This document shows, in pieces, positions 1-15,000 of a stretch of 64,000 nucleotides of DNA. Positions within the stretch are counted from its first letter, which is position 1; each line of letters starts with the position of its first letter. The stretch covers positions 18,453,001-18,517,000 of the forward strand of contig CM050659.1 in assembly GCA_027574665.1 (NCBI GenBank), given 5' to 3'. The DNA is from Rhynochetos jubatus. Taxonomy: Eukaryota > Chordata > Aves > Eurypygiformes > Rhynochetidae. The notes beneath the pieces were generated by a model, which was not told the origin of the DNA, ran no database searches, and was given only the letters and a program-made list of their open reading frames with translations. A program made the translations under genes and the position numbers.

Positions 1-2828
1 CCATGAAGGGGATATCTGCTGTAAGTACAAATGCTCACTAGTCCAGAAGAAGTAGTACATATTTATTTTCCAAGCATTACCTGTAGCAAAGAGATATGTT
101 TAAAACACAACAATTTTTCTCATGCTGCTATGGTGTTAAACTCGGTGATGCTGAGTTATGTAATGGGAGATTGAAAAAAACAGAAGTCTGTATTTAGAAA
201 TACAGAAAATCTATTTAGCACACATGATTTAAGGAGTAATAGTACAATTCTCTACATCCCTGTCTCACAAGCATTTAATGACTTTCAGGAACATAAAGCC
301 AATATCACTTTCTTCCATGATGAGCTGTTCAAAGCATAGGAGAGAGCATTCAGAGCAGAGCGCAATGATGTTTACAAATTCCTTTCCTTTCTTCACCATA
401 TTGATGTGCTGTGGCACAGATCATGTGCCAATAGTTCTCCAAGGGTTTCTTTACAAGCAGACATTTACGGCTGAGAGCTGTCCCTGCCCAGCTCTGCCTC
501 TGACAGGGTGCCTGCAGGGGATGGGAAAGCAGGCAGCAGGGGGTGTGAGCTGATTTTGAGGTGCACAATGGAATACACCTTCAGGTTTAAAATGACATAA
601 CGGCCTCGGCTTAAAGCCCAAGTCTGGGCTAGGAGTCACCAACACTGAAGGACAAAATTGAGCAGACCAGATTTTGGAGACTCTCATCCTCTTGTCCCTT
701 ATCTCTCCTCTGGACGATCAGCAGCTCTGGAATTATGTCTCTCCCTCAAGAAAACCTACCCACACGGCAAAACCCAACCTAAACAATACCCCCCTACTCA
801 AGCCTTTCAAAGTCTCACAGCTCAAAGCAGAATGGGAACCAGACATCCCAGAGGACCTCTTTTCCCCACACCACCACATTTACAAACGGAATTTAAGAAT
901 CCTTTTCCAGAAAAGCTTGCACAGCAGCAGCCCGCTTCCAGCTTTGTTACTACAGAACTGAAACGGGGCAGTCTCCCAAATTTTTCATTTAACTGAACAT
1001 GAATATCAGCTGAGAATAACCACACACCCTAGTGCATGCTCCCTGTTCCTTATCTGAGTTGAAGTTAAATAAAAGCACTTGCACTTTCCACTTCTGAAGA
1101 TCACGCAAGCTGGCTGGGGGGAAGCATGAAGGGGAACTTTCCCATTCCTTCTGAGCGAGGATTATACAGATGAGACCGTAAATAATATCAGAGCTATTGA
1201 AATGACCTGAGAGGACAGTAAGATTTATTTCATAGTTTATCTCATCACTTTTGTGAATGAGATGACGGAATGAAGCTTGAGCGTTCAATTTAATCCCTTC
1301 CTCCCTTTTTTATTGAGTCAGGTGATGTTCAAAGAATTTTATGTAGCTGTTTGAAAGTCAGAATTTTTAATAAGTGACACAGAAAAGATTACAGTGAGGA
1401 AAAGACGTGGATAACACAATACTGTACGTAAGAAAAAAATGGCTTTGCAGCGACTTTCCCTATGAAGGCAGAGGGACAGAAGCTATTTTTTGTGATTTAT
1501 CCATACAGTCTCCTTAACCACTACTTGCACTTGACTAATGGAGGAAAAAATTAGAGAAATAAAAGGACAGGTTGGGAACCTCAGCATGGAAACACAATAC
1601 ATGGATGCACAACTTTCCAGGGGCACAGCATCGATATATGAATATATGCATGTTGGACAGTGATCACGTACGATCAGGCCATGGACGCTGACTTACTATC
1701 TGCCCAAAAGCAGAGGTCAGTTGCTCAGCTGTCCATATGTATACACGGACAGTGGAGTAAGATGTTGTTTCCATTAGTACCAGCTTTATCCTTGACTCCT
1801 CCAGGGTCAGTGGCTCACCTTTAACAGCGAATTCTCAGCCTAAATCAAGGTGAGTACAGCAGCTGAGAGAGTTTCAAGAACCCTTACGCAAAATGTTTTC
1901 AGGGTTGTGGGCACCTTCACTTAGAAAAACATTTTTTACTCTGAAACTGGAGAAAAGTCAAGGTAAGAGATGATTTTGTTATGGTTAAAAACCCAAGTTC
2001 ATAGTATCTCCCTCATTCACTTCAGATTTACTGTTGATAGCTAATTAAAAATTCATCTCAGATTTAAACAAGCGGAGAATAGTTTAGATTTAAATCTCAT
2101 GTAACTGTAGTTTCAAACACTTACTTGCAAGCAAAATATCATATATATGCAGAAATCTGTTTCCAAGCTTCTGCAGGAAGCAGAAACAACAATAATTCAT
2201 CTCTAAAGGACAGCTAAAATATGCACTGCTTTGAATTCCTTCAATATTGTGCACAAGAGATTGGTGAAGAGAATCAAGTGCCTTATGCTGCCTGGCTGAA
2301 TGTATCAGATGGGTAACAATAAAACAGAAAACAAAATCATTTAGAACCCTTTTAGGCCCATATGCTCAACTTCACAGGCAATAATCAACGACAACTATAA
2401 TACTGCATGATTCAAGGCAAAGAACTGGAGAGATAACGTGTGCTCATTAGGAAGAGTTACATAACCCAACCGTACGAACCCCTGCTGTCCTGTTCGTGGC
2501 ATGGCTTTGTGCACTCCTGAAGCTACACATGTGTGTACAGACGTCCCTTTACGTACACCCAGCTCAGATTAATTGAAACAGTCATACATACTTGCCAATG
2601 AATATGTAAGAGAAGAGTCAGGGTCTGCCGCGAGTTCCAAAGTAATCCTGCCAGGTTGGAGGGAGTGGCAAGCAAGGATGCCGGGGTTTGAGTGTAATTG
2701 TAGGAAATTATTCAGACTTTAATAAAACATAGACATCTGAGTAAATGGCCAAGAGAAGTGACGCATCCTATTTACATACCTCATTTTTAGGACAGCTCTC
2801 CTGGGGCTGGATGCTAGTTAGAGACATT
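1..2828. other. Non-coding DNA, no gene recognised
   Basis: All reading frames are broken by frequent stops; the longest open stretches are about 110 codons with no recognisable protein motif. I see no CR1, LTR or SINE signature and no long tandem array. Composition is AT-leaning, with short A and T runs typical of bird intron or intergenic DNA. I can name nothing functional here. Confidence 0.6.
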
Positions 2829-3095
2829 TCTTAATACTCTCACTCTTCTTTCTTGTTTTTCAAAGATCCTTCCCTCTCCACCAAGACCCTTTCATTTTGC
2901 TTTTCTTCTCACTCATAGGTGATGACTCTTTCTGTAGCTGCTTCTCTCCTCTGTCTTTCTGTCATTTCTTTTTTTTTCTTACTGCCTTAGACTGCTTTTT
3001 CCTTCCTTCCTTCCCTCCAACCCCTGCCCCACTTCTTGGGCCTCCTTGCATCTCTCCTACTATTACATCATTCTCATTTCAGTCCCTTCCATAAG
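2829..3095. repeat. Pyrimidine-rich tract with TTCC microsatellite core
   Basis: The plus strand is strongly skewed to C and T over about 260 bases, with a short cttcctt-type tetranucleotide core at about 2996-3017. The skew keeps one plus-strand frame open for 65 codons, rich in F, S and P. That is a composition effect and not a gene. Such tracts can form triplexes or act as long polypyrimidine segments in introns, but nothing here demonstrates either. Confidence 0.6.
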
Positions 3096-6000
3096 CCATT
3101 CATCTCAGAATAGCTAAGTTATACCAGAGAGACCCTGTGCAGAGCCTTTCTTGGAATCCTTGGAAAAGGGCAAAACCCCCAACCCCATCATTTTCACAGC
3201 TTTTAAAACAACATGATGATTTTTTGAGACATTTCGTTGTTTTAACGCTACCGTTGTGAATTCATGTGAATCAAAGCCTACTTATTCGTTGAGTAGCATG
3301 TGGAAACGCTGACAGCTAATACAGGGAAACAGAGACTGGCACTAAAAGAAGTGAACATAATCTTCAGTTATGAAGGAACCTCAAGAACATAAAGTTGACT
3401 AGCCATTGTCTTTATGGTTGAAGCTGCAAGTTATAGTCAAATGAAATCCCTGTCAAGACTGTTAAATATTTGATTGCACATAATTTTTAAGCTTTAAATC
3501 CGCTGGTTCTTCCTTTTTTGGGCTGGGAGAATTCCATTAAATCATACAATTCATGGCCAATACAGCAACGGATGTAGGATGTTCTGGGCCTACATAACAG
3601 CATAATTGCTCTAATTTATTCTTAATAACGACAACTTGGTCCTAATGAATTACCCCTTTGTCTGAATACCCAGTGACAGCACATTGCCAGCAAAGGGACA
3701 AGCTATTTGAATAAGGCAATGGCTCTGCTGAAGCTTGCATCATTTTCTCCAACGGATGGGAATGTTGGGAAGAGGTAGAGGATTGGTTAAATAAAAGCAG
3801 CAACTCACCATGGGCAAAGTTCACTTGCAGCCAATAAAATCGGGTCATTAACAACCCTGGATAAAACACCAGGTCCAGATTTCCCCAGTAGACTGACATA
3901 CTTTGAAAATTTGGCTCTTTATCTCTGAGAAATGGCAAAAAAGCATATTCCCTCCAGAGACAGGAGAGACTGATAAGACTAGTATATGTTTAAAAAAGAC
4001 CAAACATAAAATGCAACAATTAAAAGTCAAGGAACTGAATGAGGAAAAAAGCAGGTAAGAGAGATCTGTTTCTTTTCATCTGTTTCCATTTCAGGGCATC
4101 TCAGCACCTGAAACTGCAAACGACAGTAAAACCATCAGGTACAATGAACACACCCATTCTCGGTACAGCTATTTATGAACTCATCTTTCCACGTAATACA
4201 GACCAAACTTGGGATTTACTAAAGAGGGTAAGGCTTTATAGGCTCCTAGGCAAACCACAAGATTTACATATTACTTGTTTCTTGTAAGAGGCAGAACCAG
4301 ACCATGCACCTCTATTTCATTGGGAATAGCTCAAAAAAAAAAAAAAAAAAAATCTTCTTGACACTCCTTCCTTCATGAAATACAGAACGAAGGAAAAAAG
4401 CAGGTTATTCTGAACACTAGGAACAGCTAACTTTCACAGTCTATTTTCCTCTCCTACATTAAAATGATTCAAAATGGAATTTGCTAGCAGAAAATCAGAC
4501 CTAACTGCATTACAACAACAACAACTTCTGGAATCAAATCCCTCTTTGCAGGCATTTAGGCATATGTAACTAGAGCTTAGCTCTTTATTTATAGAGACAT
4601 AAAACCAGAAATAGAGTCAGCACATAAAAAGCAAGCATAATCTGATATTTGTTTTGTGTAAACTCAGACCATCAAAGAGGGTTATTAAAACTATACATTA
4701 CTTCAGAATCTTCACATTCAAGCGCAGACGATCAACACGAAGAACAAGAAACTATCTTGGAATATGAGATACCTTTATATTAACGTACCTATATAGCAGG
4801 GAGTGCACTGGCACAACTATTTCAATAACAAAGCCCAAACCAAGCCCTTATAAAAATCACACCTTTACCATGCAGGTGCACCTCCAACATTTCTAGCTAT
4901 TAAGAGTTAGCTTGCAGCAAACAAAACTGGAGGTCTAGGAGATGTTTTGGGGTGGGAATCTTACAGTATATGAGCCCTGTTTTGTTCTGGAGTCAGACAA
5001 TCACTCAGCCTCTGGGTGCTACATCTCAAACATACTCTGGTTTGAGCAGTTAGTAGAAACAGGACATTTTAGCCTGAATTAGGCTATTTTCTTTCATGTA
5101 CTGTTCCTCTACATAGTGTACTTGGAAATAATGGAGCATTCCCACAGAATTAACAGTTTCTGGCCAGAAATTTCACTCTGGTGATGTACTGATGCCCATA
5201 TCCTGTTGGCTTTGAATGGGCTATGGATGTTCAAAATATTTTGAAAAACAAGTCATTTCTATAACTACAGGCTCAAGAGCTTGACACTGGGCATCCAATT
5301 TTGTTGGAGATGACAGAGGCGGAAGGGCCCACTGATCACCCACTTAGAACTCTCTCATTGGACAAACCACATGATGAGTTCAGACCGCAGCATATCTTGA
5401 ACTGGGCAAAGCCCAATTCTCGACTTAACAGTGACAGAGCTACAGGCTGATGAAATTGCTGTACTGCTGTATTACCTGCTCTAGTAAAAGCATGTGCTGT
5501 AAGTCTAGTGTACGCTCATCTAGCATCAACAGGCAGTAATCAGACCTTGTTATACACTTCAGCTTATTAGACACAAGAGCTCTCCATCACCAAATTTCAA
5601 TTCCCTCTATATGTAATTCACAGACTAAGCTATTTGGCACTGTGTTGAACATGGCAGACAGAGGCCCTAGACCTTTCACTCTTCCCAGTTCTTTAGCATT
5701 TCTTACGGATGTCCCTTGATTGCTCTCCATGTACTCAGCTTCCCTGAAGCGCTCACAGCCAGACCTGGAAACTGCACTGCTGTTAACGATCCCATCAAGA
5801 TGCCAGACACGGAAATATCGTTTCTCCAGCCCTACATGAATATACTCCCTAGGGATTGTATTAGTCCTTCTGGTCACAGTAGCATTCCCAAAGTGCATCC
5901 CAAGCAGACTCTCTTTTTTATGGCTTGTAACTCGTATGGGCATGACTGATTTAGCTGTCCTGCAATGCCTGTTGTCCAACAAATCCATGTTACTAAGTAA

Positions 6001-9000
6001 TGCACTGTCTCTATTTCAGTGGTAACTCAGAGCAAAGACTTCTTCACTACTGGCTTCTGAGGTGTTACTGAAGTGTTCTCTAACTTTTCCCAATTCTTAG
6101 CCTCAGTTTTTATGTCCTACAAACTGATTTGCCACGTCACTTTTGTCAACAGTGAATGTGGCTCCCTTAAAGCTGCTATCAGTCATCTTAATTTTGTCAC
6201 CGGCAACACACCTGGAACTTTTCAACAAAACTGATACAAACAAAGAATTTTTCCGTGCAACAAAGCACCCCAGTATATTAACCTGTTTGGATGACTACAG
6301 TTCCGGAAGAGCATGGACTGGGGGCTCTCTCTTCTGTCTTTCTTGCACCCCCCACCCCGGCAGTCTAACTTGTCCCAGCAGAGCAGACAAAGCACAAAAC
6401 ACCACGGGATGCTTCTGCACAACGGAGATCCACAGGGAAGGGGAGCAGCAGCTGCTGACACAGAGCTGGCCATCGCTGACACCACGCAAGCCTTGCGTGA
6501 CAATCAGACTACGTAATACCATGGAGACAGCATAACTCAGTCTCCCTGGGCAATGGCAGTAGAGGGCTGGGTACAGCAGCAGAGACAAGGCGCAAGATGA
6601 ACCACAGGCACCGCAACACTACGATAGCATCAGTGACAAATAAAGCTGATATCATGCAACATTTCTCATGTTTAGAAGTTGGGGGTTTTTTTCCACCCAT
6701 TTGGGCCTTACATATATCATGCAGAAACAAGATTGCCAAATCATAGGCCTCTACACCTACTTAAACTCAACTACCTTTAGGCACTCTGGTCAATCCCTCT
6801 TTGCCGCTCAGGATGAAGCTAACATATAAATCCCCTGCTAAGGATGTAGTACTTAAGGGGGATGTTTTATTGCCAACAAAGTGTGATTTCCAGCTTGCCG
6901 TGATGGGAATGAAATGCAACACAAAGGAAGAGCTCCCCCAGCCCTTAACTATTAAAGAAAGGCTTTACAACGGGTCATCCTCTTCCCCACTGCAAGACCA
7001 CAGTCTGCAGACACACCAGCCCATTCCCCATCCTGCTCTTTCACAGCTACAGCACCAACTGATACACATCCATCAGAAACTGCTGCTAGGTTCTCGGAAT
7101 CGGCAAATGCCACTTCTGACATACAGCCCTTCCTTCCCTCATCCGCTCTTACATAAGTTATAAACATGGATTTTAAACACTCCCATCATACAAATCATTC
7201 CCAACAGACTTCTATTCTATTGACTAGGTTGAATTTAAGCCCATAAATGTGCCATTCTCTTTCTTGTTGTTTATTACTCAGGTTCCTTGAACAGGTCTGT
7301 AAGCATTTTAAAAAAGCCAACAAACAACCCAAAAAGTCATCCACTGATGGTTTGACTAATTTTGTTCTTGAAAACTTGATTTTTTTTACTAATTGAGTGC
7401 ACATCTGTTCCCTTCCACCTTCCTTGAGGCTTGACTCTCTGGGCATTGGTCAGTGTTTTATTAATGCGTATGTCTCATTGTTATTGTTTCTATTCTCATT
7501 TAAAACACAACAGGACAACAAAAATACAAGAAGCTTTATGCATCACACCAAACAGCTCTGTTTTCCCTAGGTTAAATGGACTAAGATTGGCTGATACACA
7601 GAAAAAGAATGAATGAATGTCAAGGAAATAAGTAAAAAGAAACATCACTGGGTTTTTGATGGTGCAATTGTGTTTTCGCTTTGTGAACATCTGAGAAAAG
7701 CATTCATTCATGTTCTGAATGGGAAAAGGCAACTGAAACAGGTGGTCTATTACTAGACCCATTAAACAAGAGATTTATGCATTACATATCCATCTTGAGG
7801 CAATTAGGCTGATCATTTTCTCCTGCTATGGCTTCATTGAAAACTTCTGGCAATAAAGCGATTAAAAAGTAACTATCCAAGCATTTATCTGTGATATCAA
7901 AGACAACCAGCCTTTCTTTTATCAGAAAAAAGCTGCTTCACGTTCCATCCTTAGAACGTACAGATTTAGAGGCAACATTCACTGTTAAGACAGTGACATA
8001 ATGCTGCCATTGTCCAAAGCCTGAATGGTGAATGATGGGGTACGGACTTGTTAAATCATTGTTTGGTTTCTATTTTGGAAAATGATCCTTTTAAGTTTGA
8101 CTTTAATCTCACGAGGCACAGGAACAGCAAGAAGAGAAATGAAGTTGCCATAAAATTAATCTTGAAGTAACCTCCTTGCTGCACATGCGGCAAGGGCACC
8201 TGCAGCTCTGGGTTTCTGCAGACACCGTCCTCACAGGTGAGCACAAAATCTGCAAGGAGTAATGATTTCCTAAACTCAGTTTGATGTGATATACGGAGTC
8301 AGACAGACACAAACATAAAAGGGTGGCTCCAGCAATAACATCCAGGTGCCCCAAAGCTATCTTTTTAGAGGTGCTTAATCTGTGTATCCCACAGTGCCCA
8401 TACCAACGCAGCTTTGCCTTTCCAGGTTATCCTACCTCTCTCTATCCACAAAATAGAGAACCGACTGTATAACCATTTACTCAGCGTGGCAGTAAGAAAA
8501 AGGAACTGGGCTTGCACAGCCACACTACATTCTATAGGATTAACCATGCTACTAAACGCAGCAGTTACACACCACCTTGTCACCTGCAGAGGTAGAGTGA
8601 TAGCAAAGCACGCGTTGCAAATAGAGCTCTCGGTCTTGTTCCGCCCTACGTTAGGTAAGTTCAGTATGTTCTAGAAGTACTGCAGCACATTGTGAATGAT
8701 GAATGAAATGAAGAAATCTCTGCCTAGTGCACAGCGAGTGGCCAACTCCCTTCTGTGCTGCATCACTTGCTTTCAAGGTACTTAATATGCAACTTTGGTG
8801 AGAGACATTCAGAAAATCCCAGGGAGCCTAGATGTCTCAAAAATAAAGAGAGAGCACTGCAATTTTGTCCCAGGGCTTCAGTTTTTATTCAATTTTAATT
8901 TTATTTTTTGCCTACCTCTATCCAGTGACCTCCCTTGTCACGGTGCATTATGGACTCAAACCACAAACACCCACTGCTGCCGGTTGCTCAGTCACAGGAG

Positions 9001-12000
9001 CAGCTTAAGGGTCAGGTTGCTTCAGGAAGCAGACAGAGTTTGCACTGTACAAATACTTCTTTTTCAAGAATACGTAAACGGTGAATGATCAGCTCCATCA
9101 CGTTTTTTAATCAGGGGCCCCAGAGCCACGTTGTTTTCCTAGCACTTTGGGAAGGTCGATTTCTGTAAAACGTAAATGAAACCACAAGCAGCGTGGATTG
9201 GCTTCCAGTGATCTGACTTACCATCAAACACAATCTGCTGGGCAGAACTACCATGGAGGAGGAAAAATCTGGAAATTATATCTCGTTAACAAGCAGCACA
9301 GGTCAGCTTACAAAAATTTACTTCAAGGTTTAAGTCCCAGCTTCACTTAGATTTGCTTCTCCCCCACTACATGTTCACGCTGTTTCAGGTTATTGGATTG
9401 GGTAGACGGTCAGCTGCTTTCCTGCTCCTGAAAGGTTAAAATTGCAAAAATCTTTCTATGTTATTGCTTTGTCTCTCTAGTCCCTCACTCCTGCCTCCTT
9501 GTTTGTATCATCAATTTATTATTACTTGTAATAGCTGCATAGCAGACAATATATTACTTATTACACGCGTGGGCAGAGGTCAGAAGAAGCTGCTTTATTG
9601 TTGTCTAAGCACAACGGCCTCCACTTGTAACCCTATTAGGAATGTTTAATAAGACAAGCAATAAAACAGTTTAATAACTGAATCCACTTCTACTGCATCT
9701 CTATACTTAGCAGTGGGGCAGGGAAGGAAGATAAAAGGATTAGATCTACCACCACTATTCCTCCCACTAGGCTGTTTCCTTCAAAGAAGAAGGTAGGATA
9801 TTATTTTGGGATTAGGGTAATAGTTTTATTTACTCCTTTATTGGCACCGTAAGGCTGTACACACAGCAATAGGCCTTTACACATGGAATTTATTACTAGA
9901 TCTGGAATTTCAGTCTGAAGATACGACAGAATACCAGTGAGCGCAGAAAGTCTTCACTGTTGCCCGTGTGCCTATATCAAAGGCCATAGGCAAACCGTGC
10001 AAGGCACTGCTTAGCACACTGGAAAAGGGTGATGCAAGGTGTGCATGGGTCAGCTCTCCAGGCTCCTTTCATAGCTGACAAGGCGGTACTGACTGTCAGG
10101 TGATGGTAAGGCGTTTCAGTTTCTCTCTCACCAGCATCTGCCCCACTAGAAGGGTTTGGGCACTTTCCTAGAGCCAACATTAAAGCGATATCCACTGTGG
10201 GAATGCCACGGGTGCTATGCTGATCCATCTCTATTTACCATTCAGTCCGTGTGGTATTTCAATAACACCCAGATCTAAAAATATATTTATTTTTATGTAC
10301 ATATCAAATCCCTGACTGATTTATTTGCTTGGAAAGGAGGGCAGAACTGTTCCAGCAGAATTTATATTTTCCACCAATTCCCTCAAGCAGGATATTAAGG
10401 GTAGACAGCAGAGCAGGTAATTCCCACCTCTGGGTGGAAAATGAGTCAGACGAGTTATGCAACAGAGGCCTTCACTGATTAACAAGGATGCTATATTCGG
10501 GTAGACAACTGGTCAGAACCAGATGCTATTCATGGGCATAACTGAGCATTAGCAAATTGGCTGTTTATTAAAACAGGTATTCATGAGGACTCGCGTGTCT
10601 GACGCTGCAGATGTGGCATTCTGCTGAGAGACTGGGTTAGAGAATATCGTTTTCCTTCCCAGTTACACTTACGCTGCAACTGAGTTGATGCAGGAACTAA
10701 GATTCAATGAAGTCAGCATCGGCTTTGAAAACTGGTGATTTCAATCAGGTATACAGCAAGAAAATACAACTTTTTACTCATGCCAGCTGTCCTGTTGCCC
10801 ACTTCTGATTATTGTCTGTGTAAAAAAACAAACAATCAAACCACCCCAAACTTTTTAAAAGTTTCTCTGGCTTCCATGAAAACACTACCAAACAGTTGTG
10901 CCCCCACCCCCTCCCAGAATGCCCAAAGATCTAAAATTATATTCTGTTCATACCCTCAGAAACAGAAACACAGGGAGAGCAATTGCTTCCCAGACTGAAA
11001 TCTGGACAGTGTCAGAGCAGGAACACTACACTGTCACTATGAGACCGTGAGTCCTTTCCTACAGGAGACATCACGCTTATCGATACTTGAGTGCTAGGTC
11101 TGTTTAAAGTTTTCATCATTTTCATGACACTGGCAGCCGGCTATGTTGATCAGCTATTCTGAGTTTAAATTATGTTCTGATAATTGGTTTCTGCTCGGAG
11201 TCAAAATGAAAAAATTCTTGAACTTCCAGTGACAAGACCTGCTTCTACCTCAAATTAGTCTTTAAAAAAATAAATCTCATTCTTGAACCTTAAATAACTA
11301 AATAATGCAGTAAGAGACTTGCCACAGTGGCAGTAGCATATAATACCATGCCAAACATATCAGGTCATGTCATTTTTTGACACAAAAGACAATTATACCA
11401 CATTTCTTGTAAGCATTAATGATGGATGCTTCCTCACACAATCAAACACACCTTCCCTAGCAAGTACCACCTTTGGCTCGTCTTAGAAGACCACAGACTA
11501 GGCTGGGCCTGGGTATTTCGATGTCATTTTAGCAGCTCTGTTCATAATTTAGACCCTCAACTACTCCCACCTGTCACTTAATTTTTGCTGTATCAAAAGC
11601 TGACATACACCAAACTGATAGCAGAGTCCCTAAACATTTCAAGTGACGTTTCCGAATATGATGCACTTTTGAGATGGTTATATGGGATCACAGTATCTCA
11701 ATTCCAAAACACTAATTGCGGCAGAAATTCCCCAAAGCTCTCTCAACCAAGAGATTTTTGTAATTTTAATTAACGTGGTCTTAGAAACAAGATGAATGGA
11801 AACTCTGAAGGGGATTGCAGTGCTTGAGACTGTAAGCCACATATCTGTGGAACAGGAAACAAGATAACAGCATAAACCCATATTTACGGGTTATGGAGGA
11901 GGAGCCTTACATCACACAGGAAAACAAGAATCGGCAAGGTCAGTTTTGCAGAAACATTGGTGGAACAACTCACTACACAGTTAGCACAGATTATGGTACA
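3096..12000. other. Non-coding DNA, no gene recognised
   Basis: This is unique-looking, AT-leaning sequence. Simple repeats are an A20 run at 4333-4352 and a short CAA run near 4514-4526. The longest open frame (133 codons, minus strand, 5587-5988) has no recognisable domain. One splice-flanked open segment at 4095-4227 is discussed in the findings. A segment near 4985-5030 faintly resembles a MIR SINE but is too diverged to call. Confidence 0.55.
4333..4352 (+). repeat. Poly-A run (A20)
   Basis: An uninterrupted run of 20 A residues on the plus strand. The preceding bases show no recognisable retrotransposon or processed transcript, so I treat it as a simple homopolymer and not as the tail of an identified insertion. 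Confidence 0.9.
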
Positions 12001-15000
12001 AGACAGGTGTGAACCAAGGACCTGATACAAAATTAGCACAGAAAACAAGACACTTGCAAATTGTCAGGGAGGACTTATTGATGTCTTTTTTTAAAAAGCT
12101 ATTCTAAAATAATCTAAGACAAGTATGCCTGTTATCATACACTACACCTTGTAATTTGCCTGTGGATTTCCTGAGTTGTTTTGTTGTGGTTCCCCAACCC
12201 CCCCACCCCGACAAAACTACAGCTCATAACTGCCAAATGCTTGCTGAAAATTTAGGTGTTTGAAACCACAAGTTTGTTTAAGAGTCTTCTGACTGAAGAG
12301 GCGTTCCATGAAAGAGAGGTCAGGCTGTGGAGGGATGTGCTGGATGGTGAGATGCTGGGGTTTGAAATCCTCAAACTGAGGGAAGTAGTACGCTCGCCTG
12401 TATCCGAACAGCTGCTCAAACGCAACAGATCCCTTCTCAGAGGCAACGTGCCCACAGCATGAATACCAACTGGATATCTCCACACCACTCGCTTTGGCAG
12501 ATGATGTTTAGAAAAGCTAAAGCACAGTCCTAAATAAAAGCGCTTGGTCAGTGATCCTTAGTAAAGCAGATTTCTTATTGCCTCTACAACTCCAGTTTCC
12601 ACAGTGAGTGAAGCATGAGAGGCAGATGAACTCAGAATAAACCACAAGTACCCACTGCACTTAGACACAAACCCCTCTGCTTACGCTGCATGCATTCAGC
12701 TAACTGGGGCAAATGCTCAAATGTTCCAGCAAAGTAGCTTTCTGACTGCAGTGCTTATTAATATCAACAATTTGAATGACAGGCTGCAGAATATTATCTA
12801 TAAATTTGATTTCAAATTTATCAATGCAGATCAGGAAATCGTTTAAAAGAGTTAACAGTAATGTAATCAGGAAACAGAAAGCTTGATTTGATCAGCCTGC
12901 CCAATCAAAGCCGCTTCACTTTGCAAATCCTGCATATTCTGAGCTTAGCAACAAACTATTTTGAATAGTGTGTCAAGTCCAGAAGCATTTAGAGAACATA
13001 TCTGAGGAAAGAGCCGCACGGACAATCTTTCCCTTCACAAGAAGGGACAAAATTCACAGAATACTTTATTTGCTATTGTTTACTCTGCTCACTAGTGGTG
13101 AAAAAGCACACTTAGCACACCAGGTTACCACACCCTCAGTATTTAGATTACTAACTCAGACCACCGAACTTGATCAGACAACTGTGGAAAACACTTTGAG
13201 TTTCAGAATTACGTGACACTTGACCAGTAAAGCAGGTCGCACCGTTTGCAAACTTCAGCACAGATTATAGCAGCGGCACACGCAGTTCACCTGCATTTTA
13301 GACTCTGCTAGATATGAAATGTACTTACGCCTTTTAATTAATGCAGCGTGCAAGACCATCACTGAAAAGAATTGTTTAATCCTCTGCTCCTCTGAGCTGA
13401 AATAACTGCACACCTGACTCTGCACCAACGAAATCCTGGTGGATGGCTGCGTGACTAATCACATTCATTTGTTCATGGGACCGGGGCCAATCATGCTAAA
13501 ATCAATAAGCTTCCTACACAGTATAAAGCGGTAACAAAATCATACACAGTACTAGAAAGTTACTGTCATCGTTTCCTGTGAGGCTGGTTTGTTAGACTAA
13601 AAACGTGGTAGAGAACAGTGTGCCACTGCTGCCTTTCCACAGACCACTGCTCTCTGTTCCTCCTCTCCAGCTGATGAGGGGTAGCGAGAAGTCACGTAAC
13701 ATGCCTCTTCAGAAGGTAATAGAGGTATCTCTTCATTTCAGAGAAATCTCTGTTTAACTCTCTCACGTTTGGTCTTCATTGGACTGAAATGTCTAACACG
13801 AGTACAGCAAATCACCCTAGCTTTAATGGTCAAAGTTCAGTTACCCAACACAAGCTATTTGTTTCTGTAGGACAGAGACAAACGCAAGGGTATCCAGGAT
13901 GAACTTAAGAGCGACATTGATCAAACATGGATTAAAGGAAGCAAAGGTTTGGTGAGTAGAATTGCATCCCATTTCTTCCGAAGGACTAGGACAGCTTTGA
14001 TTTGCACGGCCTCTAAGATCATGACATTACGACATGGAAATTTTAAGAAATAAAAATTATACCATCACTCTTCATTTTCTGCACTGTTGCCTTTGAAATT
14101 GATTACAAAGTACAATATTCTATTGTTTTTCAGTGAAGAAGGAAAAATCACGGGAAGGGTTAGTGTAGACTTTAATCTTCGCTGCCCACTGAACGGCAGC
14201 ACTGTGATGCATGACCCTGACCTTTCGCAGCCTGGTGTATTTTGACTGTTTGCCCACTTGGCTCCATCCCTACGTTTCAGTGAGGCCGTAAACAAGAGCT
14301 GTGGAATGGCATGCCCAGCAAATCACAGAATGCTGAAAAGGTCAAAATAGTAGCGCCGAATGTTTCTACTCTGTAATTTACAGAATATACGAGGCATTCA
14401 CAGCCTAATAACTCCTTCATATGACAAACACTGTGGAGAGAATGTAAAATGGCAGAACACGAATTCCTTTCAGTGACAACAAGCGCGGGAAATGGTGCAA
14501 ACTTTGCCCTGTGGTTCTCTTGTCTGGAGCATTAATACTGCCTGACTTTCAATGCACAATAGCATATGTCTGTGGACTGTGCAGTCAAATATCCCTGTGT
14601 TTGCAGTCAGGCTCAGAACCCAAAAGACAAGGTCCCCAAGATAAAAATACTGGACAAAGTTTCCCTATCTGTGTTCCTTCTCGGCCTCATCAGAGCACTC
14701 CGCCAGTACCAGCTGATTTTATTGTCGCAACGTTTCTGGAAACTAGATAATACCCTCACTTTAAAAGATGATATAAACTTCTCGCCAAGGTCAGGAGAAC
14801 TACAGCGGAACAAAAAAAATCCACAGCTCTTATCCACAGCCCTAATCCCCTGCCCTTCACTAAGAGCATCTTTTGTACTTTCTGTCCCATGGGTTGAACT
14901 TCATTTTTGCAGAAACGCACTTGTGCTCATTTCTCAGACACAAGATGAATGCGGTGAATCTAGAAACCAAACAGAGATCCTTCAGCCAAGTTCAGCATAG

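Noticed and set aside
4980-5030. Possible inverted MIR (ctggagtcagac, then actcagcctctgggtgc)
   Set aside because: Only two short landmarks, with the intervening section missing; too weak to call.
5587-5988. Open frame of 133 codons on the minus strand
   Set aside because: Composition is ordinary, no motif is recognisable and no splice or promoter context is clear; a length of this order is expected by chance in 64 kb.
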